Assembly (NCBI GenBank): GCA_965247585.1
Contig: CBDFHC010000004.1
Coordinates: 496,001 to 560,000, forward strand
DNA length: 64,000 nucleotides
Direction: 5' to 3'
Source of the DNA: CBDFHC01 sp965247585
Lineage (GTDB): Bacteria > Chloroflexota > Dehalococcoidia > Lucifugimonadales > GCA-2712585
The first letter of the stretch is position 1. Every line of letters begins with the position of its first letter. The position numbers and the translations under genes were made by a program. The notes under the pieces were generated by a model. That model saw nothing but the letters and a program-made list of their open reading frames with translations, had not been told where the DNA came from and did no database searches. This document shows positions 1 through 8,552 of this stretch, piece after piece.

Positions 1-693
1 ATCATTGCCCGGCTAGTGGACGGCTCGGATTTCCAGGAGTTCAAGGCGCTGTTCGGGGAGACGTTGCTGTGCGGGTTCGCCCGGATAATGGGCTTGCCGG
101 TGGGAATTCTGGCGAACAACGGGATACTGTTCTCGGAATCGGCGCTGAAGGGGGCACACTTCGTGGAGCTGTGCTGCCAGAGGAAGGTGCCGCTGGTATT
201 CCTGCAGAACATCACGGGGTTTATGGTGGGGAAGGAGTACGAGAACCGGGGGCTGGCGAAGGACGGGGCGAAGATGGTGATGGCGGTGGCGAACGCGCAG
301 GTGCCGAAGTTTACGGTGGTGGTGGGAGGCTCGTTTGGCGCAGGGAATTACGCGATGTGCGGCAGGGCGTATGACCCACGGTTTTTGTGGATGTGGCCGC
401 ATGCCCGCATATCGGTGATGGGGGCGAGGGAGGCGGCCAATGTGCTGCTGACTGTGCGGCTGGACAACCTTCAGGCCCGAGGGCGGGAGATGAGCGACGA
501 GGAGCAGGAGGAGTTCCTACGGCCTATCCGGGAGCAGTATGAGTCCGAGGGCAGCCCGTATTACAGTACGGCGCGGCTGTGGGACGACGGGATTCTAGAC
601 CCGGTGGACACGCGGATGGCGCTGGGACTGGGGATAGGGGCGTCTTTGAACGCGCCGATTGCGGAGACGCGGTTTGGGGTGTTCAGGATGTGA
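1..693 (+). CDS. acyl-CoA carboxylase carboxyltransferase (beta) subunit, methylcrotonoyl-CoA type, 5'-truncated by window edge
   Basis: The reading frame is open from base 1 (IIARLVDGSDF...) and ends at TGA 691-693, so this is the C-terminal part of a carboxyltransferase that moves CO2 from carboxybiotin to an acyl-CoA. Segments such as NNGILFSESALKGAHF and FLQNITGFMVGKEYE, then GGSFGAGNYAMCGRAYDPRF, are typical of methylcrotonoyl-CoA carboxylase beta chains (leucine catabolism), although related propionyl/geranyl-CoA enzymes share them. About 230 residues remain of a family usually near 530. The matching biotin carboxylase lies downstream at 2499, separated by an IS630 insertion, so the two were probably adjacent in one operon. 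Acyl-CoA specificity is inferred. Confidence 0.9.
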   Translation: MIARLVDGSDFQEFKALFGETLLCGFARIMGLPVGILANNGILFSESALKGAHFVELCCQRKVPLVFLQNITGFMVGKEYENRGLAKDGAKMVMAVANAQVPKFTVVVGGSFGAGNYAMCGRAYDPRFLWMWPHARISVMGAREAANVLLTVRLDNLQARGREMSDEEQEEFLRPIREQYESEGSPYYSTARLWDDGILDPVDTRMALGLGIGASLNAPIAETRFGVFRM

Positions 694-734
694 GGGGGAG
701 GGAACCCTCCTGGCTCCCGCCTCTTACTCGGCTA

Positions 735-1954
735 GTACTCAGTCAACTCGGTTTTGGTAATTGTTTAAGAAAACGTCTAAGGTTGCTACCCTTTTTTAGG
801 AGTGTTGACGTAGGAGGGTGGCAGCCATGGGACGAGAACGGTATGTGGTCCGGTTGGAAAGGGAAGAACGAGACCAGTTGGAACGACTGATTCGCGGGGG
901 AAAGAGCCCAGCGCGAAAGGTTGCCCGGGCCCGTATTCTGCTAAAGGCAGATACGGGCTGGGGGGTGATGCGCATCGTGGAGGCGCTGGACACGTCTGCG
1001 GGTACGGTGTGCCGTACCAAGCGGCGGTACCTGGAGGGAGGACTGAAGCGGGCCTTGGAGGAAGATCCTCGGCCAGGACATCCGACCAAACTGGATGAGC
1101 GGGGGGAAGCGCACCTGATTGCCCTGGCGTGCAGCGAGGCCCCTCCAGGCCATGACCACTGGACCCTGCGGCTCCTGGCAAACAAGGTGGTGGAGTTGGG
1201 GCTGGCGCCCTCCATGTCCCACGAGGGAATTCGCAAGCGGTTGAAAAAAACAGTCTCAAGCCGTGGCAGAAGAAGGAGTGGTGTATTCCCCAGGTGAGCG
1301 CCGAGTTTGTGGCGTGTATGGAGGATGTGCTGGACCTTTACGCGGAACCCTATGACCCAGAGCGCCCGGTGGTCTGTTTCGACGAGACCTCCAAGCAGTT
1401 GCTGGCGGAAAAGAGGTCTCCGATCCCGCCCAAGCCGGCACGACGGGAGCGATACGATTACGAGTACCAGCGCAATGGCACCCGAAACCTGTTCATGCTG
1501 TGCGAGCCCCTGGCGGGCTGGAGGCATGTGGCAGTGACCGAACGTCGTACCATGGTGGACTTCGCTCAGCAGATGCGGTGGCTGGCCGATGAAGCTTACC
1601 CAGCGTCCGAGAAGATCCGGGTGGTGCTGGACAACCTCAACACCCACAAACCAGCTTCCCTCTACGAAACCTTCGAGCCCAAGGAGGCTAGGCGAATACG
1701 CAAACGCTTGGAGTTTCACTACACTCCCAAGCACGGTAGTTGGCTCAACATGGCAGAGATCGAGTTCAGTGTCTTGGCCAGGCGAGTCCTGCGCCGGCGT
1801 ATTGCCGATGAAGAGACTTTGAGTGGCGAGATCGCGGCCCTGGAGGCAGAACGAAACCAAGCCGGAGCAACCATTGACTGGAGATTCTCCACTGTGGACG
1901 CCCGAGTCAAGCTTCACCATCTCTATCCTGCCAACAATTAGGTTGACTGAGTAC
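735..1954 (+). mobile_element. IS630-family insertion sequence, copy 1 (1220 bp)
   Basis: The element is bounded by terminal inverted repeats GTACTCAGTCAAC (735-747, and its complement ending at 1954) and by TA dinucleotides at 733-734 and 1955-1956, the usual IS630/Tc1 target duplication. It carries one transposase gene read in two frames. It matches the copy at 12679-13898 wherever compared, including the A7 run, which implies recent transposition. It sits between the two carboxylase subunit genes without cutting either. Confidence 0.95.
827..1941 (+). CDS. IS630-family transposase, two overlapping frames joined by -1 frameshift
   Basis: The first frame (ATG 827, SD AGGAGG at 812-817; stop TGA 1295-1297) encodes the N-terminal helix-turn-helix part (RARILLKAD...). 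The second frame, open from about 1243 to TAG 1939-1941, encodes the DDE catalytic domain: VVCFDE, VLDNLNTH and NMAEIEF supply the D, D and E. The frames meet at an A7 run (1244-1250). Slipping back one base there gives LKKNSLKPWQKKEWCIP, which restores the usual IS630 sequence across the junction. The slip may be ribosomal or transcriptional. The upstream GTG at 818 is too close to the SD to be preferred. Fused length would be about 371 residues. Confidence 0.9.
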
Positions 1955-1956
1955 TA

Positions 1957-2498
1957 GCGGCGGTCCGCCGCAGTTGCTCAATGGGCATATGTAGTTAACG
2001 ATTGGTATAGTCCGTGCAAAGGATTGCAAGCCGAAGGCCGGTGCTTTCCAGCTACCCACCCAGAAAGGTTTTGAATCTGAGGGACATCCTCAAACCTTGT
2101 GAGTAAATTGAGCTGGGAAATCGCTAGCGGGCGCCAAGGCAGGACTTGCTCTCCCACCACACCCAGATTCTTCGATCCTCACGGGCGGACTCAGAATGAC
2201 ATTGTGGGGGCGGAATGCGGTATGGGCTCGTCCTTCGAGGGCCTCAGGATGAGCGGGTTGGAGGCGTAGGAGGCTCATTTTCATAGGAATGACATGACTT
2301 GTGCGGACGCTCAACATGCGACAAGGTGGCGCTGAAAATCCTGACGAAGGCAAAAATTCACTACCTCAGAGTGGGAGTTCCCCCTCTGCACTCCCCCCTG
2401 AGAGGCTTGATTGGAGGACCGCAGCTGCCAGGCCAACGGGTTATGAGTGGTCGAATTAGAATTTTGCGACAGAACCCCGTGAAAAGTTAGACCGGACA
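1957..2498. repeat. intergenic repeat mosaic between IS630 and biotin carboxylase
   Basis: No gene is seen. The stretch contains pieces of the dispersed repeat family found throughout the window: an AGATTCTTCGATCCTCACG... segment near 2164, a palindromic GCTCGTCCTTCGAGGGCCTC...GATGAGC segment near 2226-2253, the TGTGCGGACGCTCAA segment near 2299, and a pyrimidine-rich CCCCCTCTGCACTCCC tract near 2387. All recur near 26.7 kb, 49.1 kb and 60.9 kb. Confidence 0.75.
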
Positions 2499-4580
2499 AT
2501 GTTCAAGAAGCTGTTGATAGCCAACCGCGGGGAGATTGCGGTGCGGATTGGGCAGACGTGCCGGGAGATGGGTATCTGCACGGTGGCGGTGTATTCGGAG
2601 GCGGACCGGGAGGCGCTGCACGTCCGGACACTGGATGAGGCGGTATGCATCGGGCCGGGGCAGGCCAGGGAAAGCTATCTAAGCATTGAGCGGATTATCC
2701 AGGCGGCGGTGAGCAGCGGGGCGGAAGCGGTGCATCCGGGGTACGGGTTCCTTTCGGAGAGCGCGGAGTTCGCGAAGGCGTGCCGGGACGCAGGGTTGGC
2801 GTTTGTGGGGCCGAAGCCGGAAACGCTGCGGTTGGTGGGCGACAAATCGGCGGCGCGAAGGCTGGCAACCTCGGTGGGGGTGGCGGTGGTGCCAGGGTAC
2901 GACGGCGAGGCGCAGGACGACGAGTCGCTGCTGGCAGCGGCGCGGGGGGTGGGGTACCCGTTGCTGGTGAAGGCGACCGGGGGCGGCGGCGGGAGGGGAA
3001 TCAGGCCGGTGCATCGAAAAGAAGAGTTCGCAGAGGCGGTGGCATCGGCACGGCGGGAAGCAATATCGGCCTTCGGCCGGGGAGAGCTGCTGCTGGAGCG
3101 ATACCTGGAGAGGCCGCGGCACGTGGAGGTGCAGGTGGTTGGGGACGAGCAGGGCGCGCTGTTGCAGCTTGGGGAGCGGGAGTGCTCGGTGCAGCGACGG
3201 TACCAGAAGGTGGTGGAGGAGGCGCCTTCGCCGGGGGTGGACGGGGAGCTGAGGAGGCGGTTGGCGGAGGCGGCACTTCGAATAGCATCGGCGGCGGGGT
3301 ACACCAACGCGGGGACGGTGGAGTTCCTGTTGGACGCGGACGGAGAGTTCTATTTCCTGGAGGTGAACCCGCGGATCCAGGTGGAGCACCCGGTGACGGA
3401 GTGGGTGACGGGGCTGGACCTGGTGCGATGGCAGATCATGGTGACGGCGGGGGAGCGGCTGCCGGTCTCGCAGGGGGAGGTGGAGACGAGGGGGCACGCG
3501 ATTGAGGCGCGGATCTTCGCGGAGGACCCATCGGAGGGGTATCTGCCCGGCGGCGGGGCGTTGGAGCGGTTCGAGCCGCCGTTGGGGCCGTGGATTCGGA
3601 ACGACGTGGGGGTTTACGCGGGGTACGAGGTGCCGACGTTCTACGACGCGATGCTGGCCAAGGTGACGGTGTTCGGGCGTGACCGGGCCGAGGCAGTACT
3701 CCGGTTGGCGCTGGCGCTGGGGCGGTACGAGGTGTCCGGGGTGGCGACAAATCTGGCGATGCTGCGATTGGTAGCGGAGGACGCGGAGTTCGCCGAGGGG
3801 CGCACGGACACGCAGTTCCTGGAGCGGCGGATTGAGCCGTTGCTGCGTAGGGATGAGTCGTTGCCGTGGGAGGTGCTGGTATCAGCAGTGGCGTACAAAC
3901 TGGCGTCGTCGGGGCTCGCGGGGGGGAGCTCGGGGGTGGGGTTGGGAGCGGGGGGGGACGCGGGGACGGGGTTGGGAGCGGGGCGGGGGACGTGGAGGGG
4001 AGGGCCGTGGCGGCTGGGGCGCGCCGGTATGGAGTTCCGGTTCAGGTACGGAGAAAAGGAGCTACGGTGCGAAGCGTCTTACCGTCCGTGGACAGGGCGA
4101 TGGGCGATAGACGCCGGCGAAGGGGTGTTTGACGTGGGCGTGGAGATGAGCGCCGGGGGTGGGGTGGCCGTGAAGGTTGGTCCAGAGCGGTGGTCGGTGG
4201 AAGCCAACGAGTCGGACGGCGGGCTGAATGTGACGTGGCGGGGACGGGTCTACCGGCTGGAGGAGGGTTTCGCGCCGTCGGTGCGGCGGGCTGCGGGAGA
4301 GCTTGGAGGGCTGGAGGGATCCAGGGCGATGGAGGCGCCGATGCCTGGGACTATCGCACGGGTGGAGGTAAAGGAGGGTGAGGGGGTGACGGAGCACCAG
4401 ACGTTGCTGGTGCTGGAGGCGATGAAGATGGAGCACCTGATTGTGGCGCCGCGAGCCGGGGTGGTGAAGCGGGTGCTGGTGAAGGAGCGTCAGCAGGTGT
4501 CAAAGGGGGAGGCGCTGGTGGAGGTGGAGGGGAGAAATCAATCTGGGGGAATCCCCCAGACCCCCTTGCTGGGCGCCTAA
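2499..4580 (+). CDS. biotin carboxylase fused to biotin carboxyl carrier domain (acyl-CoA carboxylase alpha subunit)
   Basis: This 693-residue enzyme carboxylates its own biotin with ATP and bicarbonate and passes the carboxyl group to the carboxyltransferase encoded at 1-693. Residues about 1-450 form the biotin carboxylase: N-terminal KKLLIANRGEIAVRI, ATP-grasp glycine loop KATGGGGGRGI, EVNPRIQVEHPVTE and the RGHAIEARIFAEDP segment. A low-complexity Gly/Ala linker (about 475-500) and a BT-like middle region lead to the C-terminal biotinyl domain with EAMKM, Lys643 being the biotin site. The last roughly 14 residues (after VEVEGR) are encoded by sequence resembling the dispersed repeats and are not part of the usual fold. 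The ATG at 2499 gives the standard family N-terminus. Confidence 0.93.
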   Translation: MFKKLLIANRGEIAVRIGQTCREMGICTVAVYSEADREALHVRTLDEAVCIGPGQARESYLSIERIIQAAVSSGAEAVHPGYGFLSESAEFAKACRDAGLAFVGPKPETLRLVGDKSAARRLATSVGVAVVPGYDGEAQDDESLLAAARGVGYPLLVKATGGGGGRGIRPVHRKEEFAEAVASARREAISAFGRGELLLERYLERPRHVEVQVVGDEQGALLQLGERECSVQRRYQKVVEEAPSPGVDGELRRRLAEAALRIASAAGYTNAGTVEFLLDADGEFYFLEVNPRIQVEHPVTEWVTGLDLVRWQIMVTAGERLPVSQGEVETRGHAIEARIFAEDPSEGYLPGGGALERFEPPLGPWIRNDVGVYAGYEVPTFYDAMLAKVTVFGRDRAEAVLRLALALGRYEVSGVATNLAMLRLVAEDAEFAEGRTDTQFLERRIEPLLRRDESLPWEVLVSAVAYKLASSGLAGGSSGVGLGAGGDAGTGLGAGRGTWRGGPWRLGRAGMEFRFRYGEKELRCEASYRPWTGRWAIDAGEGVFDVGVEMSAGGGVAVKVGPERWSVEANESDGGLNVTWRGRVYRLEEGFAPSVRRAAGELGGLEGSRAMEAPMPGTIARVEVKEGEGVTEHQTLLVLEAMKMEHLIVAPRAGVVKRVLVKERQQVSKGEALVEVEGRNQSGGIPQTPLLGA
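4543..4559 (+). other. perfect hairpin inside the 3' end of the biotin carboxylase gene
   Basis: CTGGGGGAATCCCCCAG is a fully self-complementary 17-base stretch within the last codons of the preceding gene. It has no T-run, so it is not a canonical intrinsic terminator. It could act as an RNA stability or termination structure, or simply be the end of an inserted repeat. Confidence 0.6.
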
Positions 4581-4890
4581 GTCCGCTACACTTTGCTGTT
4601 CAACGGTTGCTGGAATAACAATGACAGGTGTTGTAGGGTCCAGCAGTCATGTTGATAGGTATAGCCACTACAGCCGATTAAGAATCACAGGTTGGTGGTG
4701 CCCACCAACCCGCCCTGGAAGGTTTATAGATGATTATTTTCTGAGGGACACCCTCAGACTCCCGGCAGGAAACCCAGGTTCCCTGCACTCTCCTATTTTG
4801 TAGGCAGTAAGGGTCCACCAATAACTGGCTTTCAAGCCAGTGGCTAGAGACCAAACAGGTTTAATGGCCAGAGCGGACCCGGCATGGCGT
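4581..4890. repeat. intergenic repeat, single unit of the dispersed family
   Basis: The stretch holds one copy of the unit that is tandemly amplified at 23.8-24.9 kb: a GGTATAGCCACTAC segment, a palindrome GGTTGGTGGTGCCCACCAACC near 4690-4712, and GAGGGACACCCTC at 4743-4755 followed by AGACTCCCGGCAGG. No coding sequence is evident. Confidence 0.8.
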
Positions 4891-4919
4891 TTGACACGGA
4901 ATAGCGGGGTTTTTATGAT
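4891..4919 (+). promoter_or_regulatory. sigma-70-type promoter of the ring-hydroxylation cluster
   Basis: TTGACA (4891-4896), a 17-base spacer and TATGAT (4914-4919) match the consensus at 11 of 12 positions. It lies about 57 bases before the SDR gene and after a repeat-filled gap, so it probably starts the operon. Confidence 0.75.
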
Positions 4920-4975
4920 GCCGCACAGAGGATACCGGCACGGAAGCCGGCAAAGGAGGTGACGCCATCGGTTGG

Positions 4976-5770
4976 TTGGACGGTAAGGTTGCGCTGGTTA
5001 CAGGGGGCTGCTCAGGAATCGGCCGGGGGGTGGTGGAGCGATACGTTGAAGAAGGCGCCCGGGTGGGGGTGCTGGACCGGAACGCAGAGAGGGTGGAGGA
5101 GTTGAAGACGGAGCTGGGTGACGCCGTGGTGGGGATCCCTGGCGACGTTACCAGCCTGGCGGACAATAAGCGGGCAGTGTCGGAGACGGTGAGGGCGTTT
5201 GGCAAGTTGGACATCTTCGTGAGCAACGCAGGGGTGTTCGACAGTATGGCACGGCTGGAGGACTTCCCGGAGGAGAAGCTGGGTGACGCCTTCGACGAGC
5301 TGTTCGGGATTAACGTGAAGGGGTGCCTGCTGGGAGCGAAGGCATCACTGCCCGAACTGCTAAAGACGGACGGATGCATGATTTTCACGGCGTCAGTGGC
5401 GGGATACAACTCAGCGGGAGGAGGGGCGATTTACACGGCGTCGAAGCACGCGGTGGTGGGACTTATCCGGGAGCTGGCGGCAGAGTTGGCGCCCCGGGTG
5501 CGGGTTACGGGGGTGGCGCCGGGCGGGGTGGTGACTGACCTGCGCGGGCTGGCGTCGATGGGACAAAGCGAGGTGGGGCAGTTCTGGGCGCCGGATATTG
5601 AAGAGCGTCTCAGCGCGCGAACGCCGATGGGGTTCGCCATGCGGCCCAAGGACATGGCGGGAGCGTTCGTGCTGCTGGCGACGAAGGAGTACGCGCAAGG
5701 GATCACCGGGTCGGTTATCACGGTGGACGGGGGCTCGTTGCTACGGGTGCCGCGGCCGCCGGGTGCGTAG
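4976..5770 (+). CDS. SDR-family cis-dihydrodiol dehydrogenase-like protein (BphB/HcaB type)
   Basis: A classical short-chain dehydrogenase of about 264 residues. It has the NAD-binding TGGCSGIGRG motif, GDVTS (residue binding adenine), SNAG, and the active-site Ser followed by YTASK (Y-x3-K). Segments INVKG, HAVVGLIRELAAELAP and VTDLRG resemble 2,3-dihydroxy-2,3-dihydrophenylpropionate and dihydrobiphenyl-diol dehydrogenases, which rearomatise the cis-diols made by Rieske dioxygenases. The dioxygenase genes directly downstream fit that role. The annotated start is TTG 4976, but the SD AAAGGAGGT (4952-4960) is 15 bases away. An ATC at 4967 is 6 bases from the SD and would add IGW, so the true start is uncertain. 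Substrate is not determined. Confidence 0.85.
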   Translation: MDGKVALVTGGCSGIGRGVVERYVEEGARVGVLDRNAERVEELKTELGDAVVGIPGDVTSLADNKRAVSETVRAFGKLDIFVSNAGVFDSMARLEDFPEEKLGDAFDELFGINVKGCLLGAKASLPELLKTDGCMIFTASVAGYNSAGGGAIYTASKHAVVGLIRELAAELAPRVRVTGVAPGGVVTDLRGLASMGQSEVGQFWAPDIEERLSARTPMGFAMRPKDMAGAFVLLATKEYAQGITGSVITVDGGSLLRVPRPPGA

Positions 5771-5873
5771 GAGGATGGTATTTAGGAACACCCTCAGACT
5801 TCCCGAAGCCACCACCCAGGTTCCCTGCTCTCTCCTGTTTTGAGGCGAAATATGAGGGCAGAGGAATAGAAAC
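5771..5873. repeat. short repeat remnant between SDR and first oxygenase gene
   Basis: It contains GGAACACCCTCAGACTTCCCG and CCCAGGTTCCCTG, degenerate versions of the dispersed-repeat core. The SD for the next gene is weak (GAGGAATAG, 6 to 10 bases before ATG 5874). Confidence 0.6.
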
Positions 5874-7142
5874 ATGACGACGGACGTAAGCGGCCTGGTG
5901 GACGCCGAGAAGGGGCTGGTGAGCCGGCGCATCTTTGTGGAGGAGGAGATATACCGGCAGGAGCTGGAGAATATCTTCGCGCGGTGCTGGCTGTTCCTCT
6001 GCCACGAGTCGCAGATCCCGTTGCCGGGGGACTTCTTCTCGACGTACATGGGCGAGGACCCGGTGCTGGTGACTAGGGACCGGGAGGGGAAGGTACACGC
6101 GTTCCTGAATGTGTGCCGGCACCGGGGGAACCGGGTCTGCCGCGCAGACACCGGCAACGCGGCGTCGTTCACCTGCGCCTACCATGGCTGGGCGTACTCG
6201 ATAGACGGTCGGCTGGTGGCGGTCCCCAACATGGAGGACGCGTACCACGGGGAGCTGGACCGGACAAAGCGGGGTCTGATACCGGTGGCGCAGCTAGACA
6301 GCTACAAGGGGCTGATCTTCGCCACGTTTGACGCCGAAGCGCCTTCGCTGTCGGACTACCTGGGGGAGGCCAAGTGGTACCTGGACGGGATGTTCGACCG
6401 GCGGGAGGGGGGAATTGAGGTGGTGGGCGGGATGCACAAGTGGGTGGTGCCGTGCAACTGGAAATTCCCGGCGGAGAACTTCGCGGGGGACGGGTACCAC
6501 GTGGGGTGGACGCACGCCTCGGCGATGGCCACGGGGTATACGGCGGACACGGCGGCAAGGAAGTCGTGGCGGGGGCACCTGATCTCGCCGGGGAACGGGC
6601 ACGGCATTTCGCTGGTGGGGCCAGAGGACGTGACCAACTGGCCGGTGGCGGGGATATCAGAGTACGAAGCGGAGATTCTGCCGGAGATGAAGCAGCGGCT
6701 GGGGCCGAGACGGGAGCAAGTGTCGCCGATTGTGGCGACGATATTCCCCAACTTTTCGATACTACATTCCAACGCGCGGACGATGCGGTTGTGGCAGCCC
6801 AAGGGGCCGGGACAGATTGAGATTTGGGCGTGGACCTACGTGGACAGGGCGGCGCCGGAGGAGATAAAGGACGCGTTCCGGCTGGCTACGATACGGAACT
6901 TCAGCCCGGCGGGGTCCTTCGAGCAGGACGATATGGACAACTGGCAGGAGTGCACGCAAACGAGCCGTGGCGTGGTGGCACGGAGGTACCCCACCAACAT
7001 TCAGATGGGCCTGGGCCACGAAGGGTACGACGAGGAGTTGAAGGCGTGGTCCAGCGATTTCAGGATGAGCGAGTCCAACCACCGGCGGTTTTACGACCGG
7101 TGGGCGAAGATGATGGCGGGAGGGGGTTGGGCGGAGCTTTAG
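5874..7142 (+). CDS. aromatic ring-hydroxylating dioxygenase alpha subunit (Rieske), paralogue 1
   Basis: A 422-residue oxygenase large subunit that would add both atoms of O2 to an aromatic ring, using electrons from a separate reductase/ferredoxin. The Rieske [2Fe-2S] ligands are the C-x-H in NVCRHRGN and the C-x2-H in CAYHGW (residues about 80-107). The mononuclear iron site is in PAENFAGDGYHVGWTH (bridging Asp, two His), with the third ligand Asp in QDDMDNWQE near residue 356. Residues 1-152 are about 93 percent identical to the next gene; the catalytic domain is much less similar. No small subunit follows directly, so it may share the one at 8549. The substrate cannot be read from sequence. 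Confidence 0.92.
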   Translation: MTTDVSGLVDAEKGLVSRRIFVEEEIYRQELENIFARCWLFLCHESQIPLPGDFFSTYMGEDPVLVTRDREGKVHAFLNVCRHRGNRVCRADTGNAASFTCAYHGWAYSIDGRLVAVPNMEDAYHGELDRTKRGLIPVAQLDSYKGLIFATFDAEAPSLSDYLGEAKWYLDGMFDRREGGIEVVGGMHKWVVPCNWKFPAENFAGDGYHVGWTHASAMATGYTADTAARKSWRGHLISPGNGHGISLVGPEDVTNWPVAGISEYEAEILPEMKQRLGPRREQVSPIVATIFPNFSILHSNARTMRLWQPKGPGQIEIWAWTYVDRAAPEEIKDAFRLATIRNFSPAGSFEQDDMDNWQECTQTSRGVVARRYPTNIQMGLGHEGYDEELKAWSSDFRMSESNHRRFYDRWAKMMAGGGWAEL

Positions 7143-7169
7143 GAGGCCGGCGCCAGATGGCAGGCGTGG

Positions 7170-7198
7170 TTGACCGGTACAGGGGTGTATGCTATACA
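7170..7198 (+). promoter_or_regulatory. promoter before the second oxygenase gene
   Basis: TTGACC (7170-7175), a 17-base spacer and TATACA (7193-7198) lie in the 108-bp gap between the two alpha-subunit genes, 52 bases before ATG 7251. This suggests that the second alpha/beta pair can be transcribed separately. Confidence 0.6.
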
Positions 7199-7250
7199 GC
7201 GGCTTAGGGTAGCCAGCGGGTTTCCAGCATGATGGGGACGGAGGCACGGG

Positions 7251-8552
7251 ATGACAACGGATGTTAGCGGCCTGGTTGACGCCGAGAAGGGGCTGGTGAG
7301 CCGGCGCATCTTTGTGGAGGAGGAGATATACCAGCAGGAACTGGAGAATATTTTTGCGCGGTGCTGGCTGTTCCTCTGCCACGAATCGCAGATCCCCTCG
7401 CCGGGGGACTTCCTATCGACGTATATGGGCGAGGACCCGGTGCTGGTGACCCGGGACAGGCAGGGGAAGGTGAACGCGTTCCTGAATGTGTGCCGGCACC
7501 GCGGGAACCGGATCTGCCGAGCGGACACCGGCAACGCGGCGTCGTTCACCTGCGCCTACCACGGCTGGGCGTACTCGATAGACGGACGATTGGTGGCGGT
7601 CCCCAACCTGGAGGACGCGTACCACGGGGAGCTGGACCGGACAAAGTGGGGTCTGATACCGGTGGCGCAGATCGACAGCTACAAGGGGCTGGTATTCGCC
7701 ACGTTTGACCCGGAAGCCCCGCCGCTGGACGAGTACCTGGGGGATGTGAAGTGGTACCTGGACGTGTTCTTCGACCGGCGCGAGGGAGGGGTGGAGGTGC
7801 TGGGAGGGATGCACAAGTGGGTGGTGCCGTGCAACTGGAAGCTGCCTGCGGAGAACTTTGCGGGGGACTCGTACCACGCGGGTTGGAGCCACAGGTCGGC
7901 GGTGGACGTTGGGTTTAGCAACGCCACGGGGGCGCGGAAGGATGCGGCAGGGGGGTTGCTTTCGCCGGGCAACGGCCATTGCATGATTACCACGGGACCC
8001 AATATATTCCCGGACCCGCTGGTCCCGGCTATATTGGACTACGAGAAGGAGATACGGCCGGAGGTGGTGAAGCGGTTGGGCCCCCGGATAGAGCAGGTGA
8101 CGCCACAGGTGGGGACGATATTTCCCAACTTCTCGATACTGCGGGGAACGTCGCGGTCGTTGCGCGTGTGGCAACCCCGGGGACCGGACCAGATAGAGAT
8201 TTGGGCGGCAATATTTGTGGACACCGCCGCACCGCCGGAGGTGAAGGCGGCGTTCCGCGTCTGGGGACTGCGGAGCTTCGGGCCGGCGGGGACGCTGGAG
8301 CAGGACGATATAGACAACTGGCAGGAGTGCACCGGCACGGGGCGCGGGGTGGTGGCGCGGAAGTACCCGCTAAATTTACAGATGGGGCTGGGGCACGATA
8401 GCTACGACGAGGATTTGAACGCCTGGTCGAGCAACGCCCGCTTCGGGGAGAGCAACCACCGCCGGTTCTACGGTAGATGGGCGGAGCTGATGAGCGGCAA
8501 GAGTTGGGCGGAGCTAGAGAAGAGCGGCGCCGGTAATGGGAAGGTCCGATGA
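7251..8552 (+). CDS. aromatic ring-hydroxylating dioxygenase alpha subunit (Rieske), paralogue 2
   Basis: A 433-residue paralogue of the preceding gene with all ligands intact: NVCRHRGN and CAYHGW for the Rieske cluster, PAENFAGDSYHAGWSH and QDDIDNWQE for the catalytic iron. Its stop overlaps the beta-subunit start (ATGA at 8549-8552), indicating translational coupling and a hetero-oligomer. Relative to paralogue 1 the first 152 residues differ at only about ten sites, whereas substrate-pocket regions (for example after WSH) diverge strongly, so the two probably differ in substrate range. A charged tail (EKSGAGNGKVR) extends the C-terminus. Confidence 0.92.
   Translation: MTTDVSGLVDAEKGLVSRRIFVEEEIYQQELENIFARCWLFLCHESQIPSPGDFLSTYMGEDPVLVTRDRQGKVNAFLNVCRHRGNRICRADTGNAASFTCAYHGWAYSIDGRLVAVPNLEDAYHGELDRTKWGLIPVAQIDSYKGLVFATFDPEAPPLDEYLGDVKWYLDVFFDRREGGVEVLGGMHKWVVPCNWKLPAENFAGDSYHAGWSHRSAVDVGFSNATGARKDAAGGLLSPGNGHCMITTGPNIFPDPLVPAILDYEKEIRPEVVKRLGPRIEQVTPQVGTIFPNFSILRGTSRSLRVWQPRGPDQIEIWAAIFVDTAAPPEVKAAFRVWGLRSFGPAGTLEQDDIDNWQECTGTGRGVVARKYPLNLQMGLGHDSYDEDLNAWSSNARFGESNHRRFYGRWAELMSGKSWAELEKSGAGNGKVR

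Noticed and set aside
796..1920. Long minus-strand open frame across IS630 copy 1 (and its twin at 12740-13864)
   Set aside because: It is antisense to the transposase, lacks an SD and protein-like motifs, and is open only because of GC-rich codon structure.
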